Shown here piece by piece: positions 56,692 to 64,000 of a stretch of DNA of 64,000 bases. Where the stretch lies: positions 1-64,000 of the forward strand of contig JAILGL010000071.1 in the NCBI GenBank assembly GCA_024696825.1, written 5' to 3'. The translations under genes and the position numbers were made by a program. Below the pieces are notes generated by a model. That model worked only from the letters and a program-made list of their open reading frames with translations. It made no database searches and was not told the DNA's origin. Source of the stretch: Lachnospiraceae bacterium (lineage in GTDB: Bacteria; Bacillota; Clostridia; Lachnospirales; Lachnospiraceae). The number at the start of each line of letters is the position of its first letter. The first letter of the stretch is position 1.

Positions 56692-56735
56692 AAAAATCCC
56701 TGAAGACCTGTATTTACAAGTCCTCAGGGATTATT
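56692..56735. terminator. Bidirectional intrinsic terminator
   Basis: AATCCCTGA.GAC.TGT / ACA.GTC.TCAGGGATT between convergent genes. Confidence 0.88.
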
Positions 56736-56737
56736 AT

Positions 56738-59380
56738 TTATTTATCCATTTCAAATATCTTCGATGTTGAATCCTTATCCTGATCACTGTAGTAACCATA
56801 CTGCAAGAGCTTATAATCATTAAACAGCTTCTTTAATTCATCATCGTCATTATCATCATAGGTATGCCATTTACCCTCCTTATCCATGTAACCATTTACA
56901 TTCATGGCTGGAACCTGTTTACTGAGTTTTTCAATAAACTTGTTATAAAGTGGTAATTCGATACCTGCTTCCTTTAAAAGCATATTTTCCAGATAGTTAT
57001 TACTGAGTACAATATCTGAACTTTCAGGAATATCATAGTTAGCCCAAAGAATATATGGGGTACCGTAACGCTTCTGAATATCCTCAAGCTCCCAGTCACT
57101 CTCTTCTTTTCCAAGAAGGTCTTCATAGAAGAGCTGCTCTACCTTAGGGAAATGATCACCAAACATACAGATAATGGTTGGCTCCTTTTCCTTTGAGAAG
57201 TAGTCTATAAGATATTTAAATGCATCATCTGAAACTCTTGTGGATGATAAAAATTCCTTAGTTTCATCGAAATAAGAATTCTGAACATAGATTGGATTTC
57301 TCCAATCGGTGTTAGTAAGGTAACCACCATGGCCCTGAATGGTCATATCAAAGATATAAAGCTTCTCATCCTTTTTCTTCTTCTCATAGAGCTCTATAAC
57401 CTTTTTGTAGCTTTCCTTATCACTTATATAACGAATATATTCAGGATTCTTAAAATCCTCTATGGTAATGAAATCATCAAATTTCATACTGTCATAGGTT
57501 GCAATTCTGTTCCAGTTATTACCTGTACTTGGATGTACTGCATAGGTTGTATATTCAAGACTCTTAAGGTATGAAGGTAAGGAATAGGTGGAGCTATGCA
57601 TAAACTGCTGATAAACATTAGATCCACTTGGGAAATAGGTCATGGTATTACCTGTCATAGCCTCAAACTCAGAGTTTGAAGTACCTGCACCAAATACTGA
57701 TACAAAGTCAAGACCTTTAATGGTATTATCGCTCATGCTGTGAATAAATGGTAACGGATCCTTGTTATAGGAAATAGTATCATTTACAAGAGAGAAATCC
57801 GCAAAGCTCTCATTCATAATAAGAATGATATTCGGTTTCTCACCATTTAAAACAGTGTTGTGAGCAAAGTCTGCATTGGTAACGAAGTCCTTTTTCTGGC
57901 CGGAGAATTTCTCCTCCTTCTTGGCAACAGTAAGGCCATCATCTCCCTCTGCCTCAGTTATAATAGAATCATCTTCCTTAACATCCTTAATGATTTCCTT
58001 AACCTTATCCTGTGAATATCCTGAAGGCTTTGAAACCTTAAGATAATGCACATTTATAAAGTAATTCATATAGAAACCATTTTTCTTACAGGAAGCAACC
58101 TTATTCCATACATCGTCCTTTATTCCTGCGCTTTCAAGTATTGAAGTAGAATAAAGAATTGCAATGATTGCAAAGGCAGGAAGCACATGTGTAACAGCCT
58201 TTAAAATGTATTTCTTAGCTTCAAACTTCTTAGGTTTAATTCTGAATTTAAGAATAACCATAATCCAGATAATAAAGAATACAATGGTTATAAACTGAAC
58301 CGGTGTAAACTCAAATTTATAGTGATCTGCCACTTCCTTAGCTGTAGCTGCACCCATAATATCTGAAGGTAAGAATGGTGTACCTCTAAGCTTTAATACA
58401 AAGAAATTAACCAGGCCAAGGATAAATAAAAGAATATCCATAACCACTATACTAATACTTGCCCATGGCACAAAGGCCATAAATAAAAGTTCGAAAGCAA
58501 ATATAAGAATCCATGTAAATATCCATACATTTGGAAGTATGGTAGTAAGAGTTCCATTCATGGACTCCATTATCATAGCTATAACAAGTGGGTTAAATGC
58601 CACTATTATCATCTTAACAATTAGTTCTACTCTCTCGTTTACAAAGAAGAACTTTAAGAATTTCTTAACTCTTGACTGCTTATTGTCAACGCCCTTCTTG
58701 CCCTTATTTCTATGAGCTCTGGCTCTAAGAGAAGGAACATATTCTGATATTCTTTCAAAGATAAGTAAGAGAATAATAAGAACCTCAAATATCATAACCA
58801 CCAGTGGAAATACCTGTCCATAGGTATAAGTATATGATACATTGAGAGACTTCTTATAGGTCTGCATATTTAAGGTTGAAAGATAAGTATTAGGATCTGT
58901 TCTGTTGGTAGTATTTAAGGTTGGAACCTTTTCATAATTGGAATCCTTCGAAGAACAGGAAATATTAATACAACAAGTAACTCCGGCTGGTACAATTACA
59001 GCCTTCTTCATATCTACCGTATAGGTAGAACCTGCTTTAATCTTTTTAACAGGAACAGAGGTTTTATAGGTTATGTTATTATTACCATCTAAAAGCTGAA
59101 TATTTAAGGTATCTCCCACATCCTTCTTCTTAAAAGAACCAAAGCTTAGGGTAAAGGATTTGAGTAAAACCTTTCTTTCAAATTCAAATTTCTGTCTTAC
59201 AACCTCAGTCTCATCTAAGATACCGATAACTGCACTGTTGGAATTACCAGCCTCTGTGGTGACACTTTGTCTACTCATTAAAGGACCGGTTGTAAAATAC
59301 TGAAAGGCAAATAAACAGCCCAACAGTAAAACTGCTCCTAAAACTCTCCATTTTGTTATTTTAATATATTTAAAAGACAT
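56738..59380 (-). CDS. LTA synthase/sulfatase-family membrane protein
   Basis: KPNIILIMNESFADFSLV, FDFVSVFGAGTSNSEFEAMTGN-like motif, MTIQGHGGY, PTIICMFGDHFP. Confidence 0.92.
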   Translation of the reverse strand: MSFKYIKITKWRVLGAVLLLGCLFAFQYFTTGPLMSRQSVTTEAGNSNSAVIGILDETEVVRQKFEFERKVLLKSFTLSFGSFKKKDVGDTLNIQLLDGNNNITYKTSVPVKKIKAGSTYTVDMKKAVIVPAGVTCCINISCSSKDSNYEKVPTLNTTNRTDPNTYLSTLNMQTYKKSLNVSYTYTYGQVFPLVVMIFEVLIILLLIFERISEYVPSLRARAHRNKGKKGVDNKQSRVKKFLKFFFVNERVELIVKMIIVAFNPLVIAMIMESMNGTLTTILPNVWIFTWILIFAFELLFMAFVPWASISIVVMDILLFILGLVNFFVLKLRGTPFLPSDIMGAATAKEVADHYKFEFTPVQFITIVFFIIWIMVILKFRIKPKKFEAKKYILKAVTHVLPAFAIIAILYSTSILESAGIKDDVWNKVASCKKNGFYMNYFINVHYLKVSKPSGYSQDKVKEIIKDVKEDDSIITEAEGDDGLTVAKKEEKFSGQKKDFVTNADFAHNTVLNGEKPNIILIMNESFADFSLVNDTISYNKDPLPFIHSMSDNTIKGLDFVSVFGAGTSNSEFEAMTGNTMTYFPSGSNVYQQFMHSSTYSLPSYLKSLEYTTYAVHPSTGNNWNRIATYDSMKFDDFITIEDFKNPEYIRYISDKESYKKVIELYEKKKKDEKLYIFDMTIQGHGGYLTNTDWRNPIYVQNSYFDETKEFLSSTRVSDDAFKYLIDYFSKEKEPTIICMFGDHFPKVEQLFYEDLLGKEESDWELEDIQKRYGTPYILWANYDIPESSDIVLSNNYLENMLLKEAGIELPLYNKFIEKLSKQVPAMNVNGYMDKEGKWHTYDDNDDDELKKLFNDYKLLQYGYYSDQDKDSTSKIFEMDK

Positions 59381-59395
59381 AATAATAAAAGCCCC

Positions 59396-60352
59396 TTATT
59401 TATCGCTCTCCTCATCAATTTCGATATTAGAAAGCTTTTTCTTAGCGTGTGATGCTATATTTCTTTTCTTTTTGGCCTCAGGCGCATCATACTTAACACT
59501 CTTACCGGATAAATGGTCATACATGTTTTTCGCCACAAGACCTGCTGCAACAGATATTATACCACAAATAACCTCACATGCAATAATATGTCCCATAGAA
59601 GTTATATATCTGTTATAAATAAGATTGTAAGGATACTGACCTGCAAAAAGAAATGCTCCCGCGAACATAACTATACGCATAGGCACTGCATTTTCAAGCC
59701 AGGTGCCCTTTGCAGCCTCATCATCCTCCACGGCCTTTTCATATATTTTTCTGGCCCTCACAGCATAAAATAACATAATTACCACTGAAGTTTCAAGTAT
59801 AAACATAAAAACCTGTGAAATGCTGCTGGCTGAAATATAGGTAATGGTAATGTTTTTGATTTCCTTATAAATCTCTTCAGCGCCCTTAAGAATACTGTCA
59901 TCCTTCTTTTCAATGGCAAGATTTATAAGATTTCCATAGAAATGATATTTAAAAAATCTAAAGCCGAGATTTACTATGGTACCTGCTCCGGCAAAGCCAA
60001 TGGCAAAGGTCACAGCATACTGCTTCTCGCTATATTTCATATAAAAAAATTTTAAGAAGGTAAATGCACCAAATACAAATAAAAATGTTACTATAAGGGA
60101 TTCATAAAAATTAAGCTGAATCACCTTATCCTTCATAAGCATTCCTATACTTGTATCGCCCGTCACAAATAAATCCGGGATAAATTTTAACAGACAGACA
60201 AAAAGCAGATAACCTGCCATTCCAATAAAAAACGGTCTCAACTTTTTCTTAGAAGCAACCTTCCAGGCAGAAATAAGTCCGACCGGTATAACTACAGCTC
60301 CTATACCTGTTTGCAATAATGAAAAAAGTATAGGTTGTGCAATACTCTTCAT
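59396..60352 (-). CDS. Multi-pass membrane protein, possibly YhfC-like
   Basis: About 8 TM helices; IPVGLISAWKVASKKKLRPFFIGMAGYLLF and FAIGFAGAGTIVNL loosely match YhfC layout. Confidence 0.45.
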   Translation of the reverse strand: MKSIAQPILFSLLQTGIGAVVIPVGLISAWKVASKKKLRPFFIGMAGYLLFVCLLKFIPDLFVTGDTSIGMLMKDKVIQLNFYESLIVTFLFVFGAFTFLKFFYMKYSEKQYAVTFAIGFAGAGTIVNLGFRFFKYHFYGNLINLAIEKKDDSILKGAEEIYKEIKNITITYISASSISQVFMFILETSVVIMLFYAVRARKIYEKAVEDDEAAKGTWLENAVPMRIVMFAGAFLFAGQYPYNLIYNRYITSMGHIIACEVICGIISVAAGLVAKNMYDHLSGKSVKYDAPEAKKKRNIASHAKKKLSNIEIDEESDK

Positions 60353-60419
60353 GTTTTTCCTCCTTAAAACTCTCTCTTAAAACACTTCTTTTAATACTTC
60401 TTATAATTAATTTCTATAA

Positions 60420-60899
60420 TCATTTATGATAGGGTTCATTTTTCATAATTCTATATGCTCTATAAACCTGCTCTAATAATATAACACGCATTAGTTGATG
60501 TGGAAAGGTCATTTTTGAAAAACTAACCTTAAAATTACATGCATTTAAGACACTCTGACTTAAACCAAGAGAACCGCCAATTATAAAACAAATATGGCTA
60601 ACCCCCTGAATCTGCAGGTTTTCAATGTATTTTGAAAAGCCAGGTGAATCAAAAGCTTTTCCATCAATACAAAGAGCCACTTTAAAAGCATCCTTAGGAA
60701 TTGCCTTTAAAATTCTCTCACCTTCCTTATCCCTTATAATTTCTTCTTCTCTATCACTAGCAAACTGAGGTGTCTTTTCATCGCCCACCTCAGTTATAAT
60801 AAGCTTTATATATTTTGATAATCTTTTACTGTATTCTGAAATCGCATCAGTAAAATATTTTTCTTTTATTTTTCCTACACAGACAATTGTTATATTCAA
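60420..60899 (-). CDS. rlmH: 23S rRNA (pseudouridine1915-N3)-methyltransferase
   Basis: MNITIVCVGKIKEKYFTDAISEYSKRL, ICFIIGGSLGLSQSV, TFPHQLMRVILLEQVYRAYRI. Confidence 0.97.
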   Translation of the reverse strand: MNITIVCVGKIKEKYFTDAISEYSKRLSKYIKLIITEVGDEKTPQFASDREEEIIRDKEGERILKAIPKDAFKVALCIDGKAFDSPGFSKYIENLQIQGVSHICFIIGGSLGLSQSVLNACNFKVSFSKMTFPHQLMRVILLEQVYRAYRIMKNEPYHK

Positions 60900-60985
60900 A
60901 TTAAATCTCCTTGGAATTATAAATGTAAACCAGCTTAACCCGGACTAAACCTTTTCATAATTAATTACTTAAGGCTTAAAGAAAA

Positions 60986-62155
60986 TCATCCGATATAGAT
61001 TCTGGGAACTCGCTTGGATACATCACATACAAACTCATAATTAAATGAACCTGCAAGAAGAGATGCCTCCTCAACACTTATAAATTCATCTCCATCTCTG
61101 CCTATTAATGTAACCTCATCTCCTACCTTTACATCGGAAACATCAGATACATCCACCATAAACTGATCCATGCAAACTCGTCCTATAATAGGCACCTTAA
61201 CACCCTTTATAATAATGCTTCCCTTGTTGGAAAGAGAACGGGGATAACCATCTGCATAGCCCACAGGAACTGTTGCAACACGCATGGTTTTAGGTGTTGT
61301 AAAGGTTCCACCATAACCGATTTCAATACCCTCCTCGAGAGTTTTTATATGTGAAATCTTACTGTAAAGACTCATGGCTGGTTTAAGTGAAAGCCTTGTC
61401 TCATCAACCTCCTCTGAAGGGTAGAGTCCATAGAGACAGATACCGTCTCTAACCATGTCTAACTCAACATCCACATCCTCCATAATACCGGCACTGTTGG
61501 CAATGTGGCGAACTCCCACATCCACGCCCTTTTCTTTAAGAGTCTCAGTCATTTTAATATATTTATTAAACTGCTCTAAGGCCTTTGATTTATCAGTTTC
61601 ATCCATGGTTGCAAAATGAGAAAAACAGCCGTCTATCTTTACATTGTCAAGCTTTGAAACTTTTATTATTTCTTCCACACTTTCATCAAAATGTGCCTCA
61701 TTACATAAAAATCCGATTCGACTCATCCCTGTATCAAGGGCAATATGCACATGCAGGGTTTTACCAAGCTTAACTGCTGTTTCAGACATAATCTTAACTG
61801 TTTCATAGGATGAAACAGCAGTATCTATTTCATAATTAATTATGTCCTCAGCCTGAAATGTAAAGGTATTACCAAGAATTAAAATAGGCTTCTTAATACC
61901 ATTTTTTCTAAGCTCCATACCCTCATCTACAGTTGCAACACCGTAGGCATCGATAAGTTCATCAGCCTTATTTGCGATTTCACAGGCACCATGTCCATAG
62001 CCGTCAGCCTTTATAACCGCCATAAACTTAGTATCCTTTTTGATACATTTTTTTGCATTTACTATATTGTCATATATAGCATTAAGATCAATCTTAGCAT
62101 AAACTCTGTAATTATTAGAGTTATTAGTTGTATTAATGTTTTCGTTACTATACAT
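60986..62155 (-). CDS. alr: Alanine racemase
   Basis: YAKIDLNAIYDNI, FMAVIKADGYGHGACEIA, VPVGYADGYPRSLSNKG, IIGRVCMDQFMVDVSD. Confidence 0.97.
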   Translation of the reverse strand: MYSNENINTTNNSNNYRVYAKIDLNAIYDNIVNAKKCIKKDTKFMAVIKADGYGHGACEIANKADELIDAYGVATVDEGMELRKNGIKKPILILGNTFTFQAEDIINYEIDTAVSSYETVKIMSETAVKLGKTLHVHIALDTGMSRIGFLCNEAHFDESVEEIIKVSKLDNVKIDGCFSHFATMDETDKSKALEQFNKYIKMTETLKEKGVDVGVRHIANSAGIMEDVDVELDMVRDGICLYGLYPSEEVDETRLSLKPAMSLYSKISHIKTLEEGIEIGYGGTFTTPKTMRVATVPVGYADGYPRSLSNKGSIIIKGVKVPIIGRVCMDQFMVDVSDVSDVKVGDEVTLIGRDGDEFISVEEASLLAGSFNYEFVCDVSKRVPRIYIG

Positions 62156-62204
62156 TTTTACATAAACCTTCTTTCATATGAAGAATTTTACTACTAAATT
62201 ATAA

Positions 62205-63767
62205 TTAGAAATCCACCTTCTTAAGTCCTTCTCCTATGTCTGTGGCAAGCATTGAAAATGCACTGTTCTCTTTAATATATTCATCTGCTACCAGTCCATG
62301 AAGATATACAGCTGCAATTGCCGCACTAATGTACATTGAGAACTCATTATTTATAATGGCACTGTCATCAGGACTCATAGCCCTTCTAAAATTCTGAGCT
62401 GCAAGACCTGCAATCATGCCCGCCAGCACATCACCTGAGCCGCCCTTAGAAAGCGCAGAATTACCAGTTGTATTAACATATAAATTCTTTAAATCACTTA
62501 CTAAGGTAACTGCATCCTTAAGTACCAGTGTAGCATTATGCTCATCTCTAAACATATTTAAGGACTCTATAAGATTGTTGGAAATGTATTCCATATCCAG
62601 TTCTGAGAACCTTGAAAACTCCTTCAAATGTGGAGTCAGAATAAAGTTACTCTTAAGAATTGGTCTTGGTGAAATACCAGACAGAATATTAATTGCGTCT
62701 GCATCAAGTATTATAGGCTTAATTCTCACTGAAATCAATCTTTTTATAAGACGAACTGCTATATCCGAGGTTCCAAGTCCCGGACCTGCAACTACAGAAT
62801 CCGCCCAGGAAATCTCATCCTCGATAAAGCTTATATCGCTATCGTCATCATAGACCTTAACTAAAGCCTCAGGCATCTTAACTCTTATAAAATGCTCATT
62901 ATTCCTATGAGTAATAACCTTTACTAAACCGCTTCCTATAGCATAAGCTCCGTAGCAGGCAAAAAATGCCGCACCGCTGATTTCCTCAGAACCCGCTATT
63001 ACAAGGGTATTACCAAAGCTTCCCTTATGCTTTCTTCCGAAACGCTCCGGCATAAGATTACTGATTTCCGTAGAATCTAAAGAAAATATTTTTCTGGAAT
63101 TAATATCATTATCAATCACACTGTGAATAGCAACATTTGGGAAAATGTCCTGCTTTAAAATAACCTCACCGGAATACTCCTTACCCGGATAAACCACAAG
63201 TCCTATTTTCTGTACTCCAAATGTAACCGTCATATCAGCCTTTACTGCCACACCAAAAACATGGGCATCATCAGAACTAATACCTGAAGGCACATCCACA
63301 CTTACAACCCTTGCTGAAGAACCGTTAATGGCATGAATGGTCTTTGCAAATTCTCCCACAACATCACGGCTAAGTCCTGTTCCAAATATAGCATCTACAA
63401 TTAAATCAAAGTCACCTAATCTAATGCATCCCTCTATATTTTCCTTGTAAAATGTAATTCCAAGCGCTTCAGAAATCTTAAGCTGCGCCTTAGTTGCTTT
63501 AGAAGCCTTTTCCGGATCACCTATAAGAGCAATCGAAGCATTATAGCCTGCCTCACTCAGAATTCTTGCAATACTTAAACCGTCTCCACCATTATTTCCA
63601 ACGCCGCATACACAGAGGATTGATTCCGATTTATCCGTTGTTTTTACAATCTCCTCGCATACAGCTAAGGCCGCACGCTCCATAAGCACCTCTGAAGATA
63701 AACCTATCTCATCAGTTGAATACTTATCAATAAGCCCTGCCCCCTCTGAATCTGTTATAAATACCAT
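62205..63767 (-). CDS. Bifunctional NAD(P)H-hydrate epimerase / dehydratase
   Basis: ILCVCGVGNNGGDGLSIARIL, VDVPSGISSDD, SVVAGPGLGTSD, SALSKGGSGDVLAGMIAGLAAQ. Confidence 0.95.
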   Translation of the reverse strand: MVFITDSEGAGLIDKYSTDEIGLSSEVLMERAALAVCEEIVKTTDKSESILCVCGVGNNGGDGLSIARILSEAGYNASIALIGDPEKASKATKAQLKISEALGITFYKENIEGCIRLGDFDLIVDAIFGTGLSRDVVGEFAKTIHAINGSSARVVSVDVPSGISSDDAHVFGVAVKADMTVTFGVQKIGLVVYPGKEYSGEVILKQDIFPNVAIHSVIDNDINSRKIFSLDSTEISNLMPERFGRKHKGSFGNTLVIAGSEEISGAAFFACYGAYAIGSGLVKVITHRNNEHFIRVKMPEALVKVYDDDSDISFIEDEISWADSVVAGPGLGTSDIAVRLIKRLISVRIKPIILDADAINILSGISPRPILKSNFILTPHLKEFSRFSELDMEYISNNLIESLNMFRDEHNATLVLKDAVTLVSDLKNLYVNTTGNSALSKGGSGDVLAGMIAGLAAQNFRRAMSPDDSAIINNEFSMYISAAIAAVYLHGLVADEYIKENSAFSMLATDIGEGLKKVDF

Positions 63768-63865
63768 AGGGTCTTCCTCCTTATTTTTCTTTGTTACTTT
63801 AAATATATTTTTAGCAGTCCTCTGACTACATTTAATTCAATTTTTTAATCATTATAAACCGTTTT

Positions 63866-64000
63866 TTAATCTGTTATTGCAACTGCAAAGGACGTCACAT
63901 ATTCCTTTACTCCTGAAAATGCAATCATAACCTTAGTTACTCCATGCTCCTTTGCAAACTCCTCTACAAGACCATGAAGAAGCACATAAGGCGCACCCAT
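63866..64000 (-). CDS. acpS: Holo-ACP synthase C-terminus (partial, runs off window end)
   Basis: Minus translation MGAPYVLLHGLVEEFAKEHGVTKVMIAFSGVKEYVTSFAVAITD*; AcpS C-terminal layout and acpS-nnr-alr order. Confidence 0.6.
   Translation of the reverse strand: MGAPYVLLHGLVEEFAKEHGVTKVMIAFSGVKEYVTSFAVAITD

Overview
64-kb AT-rich chromosomal window, most consistent with a Firmicutes/Clostridia genome of Lachnospiraceae type (judged from gene content and protein style only). Almost all genes are on the minus strand. Main blocks: (1) partial CotH-like secreted protein, periplasmic-binding-protein/GGDEF protein, glycolytic genes gap-pgk-tpiA, nrdG and a sigma-70-like protein with no region 4; (2) a plus-strand secreted protein with BspA-like repeats; (3) ileS (eukaryote-like type 2), tRNA-Pro(CGG) and htpG with a perfect CIRCE element; (4) an exopolysaccharide cluster (cpsB/C/D homologues, Big2 proteins, glycosyltransferases, priming transferase, O-antigen-ligase-like protein, GntR regulator); (5) recR, ybaB, dnaX, pfkA, polC, folP, folC and an RsmF-like methylase; (6) an accessory-looking surface locus with a 1628-aa multi-domain membrane protein, a zinc-ribbon protein with a 39-bp tandem repeat, and a DUF4234 protein; (7) hslO, patatin, DUF1836, glmS, SseB; (8) LTA-synthase-like protein, YhfC-like protein, rlmH, alr, nnr and partial acpS. 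I saw no CRISPR array, prophage or insertion sequence. Strongest candidates for something undescribed: a compact three-hairpin small RNA at about 3861-3966 (minus) whose promoter carries two copies of GTTAG-N6-CTAAC; the 44.3-50.8 kb surface locus, including a translationally coupled 19-codon ORF and a promoter bracketed by a perfect 9-bp inverted repeat; and the sigma-like protein lacking region 4. All calls come from reading the sequence; no database search was run.
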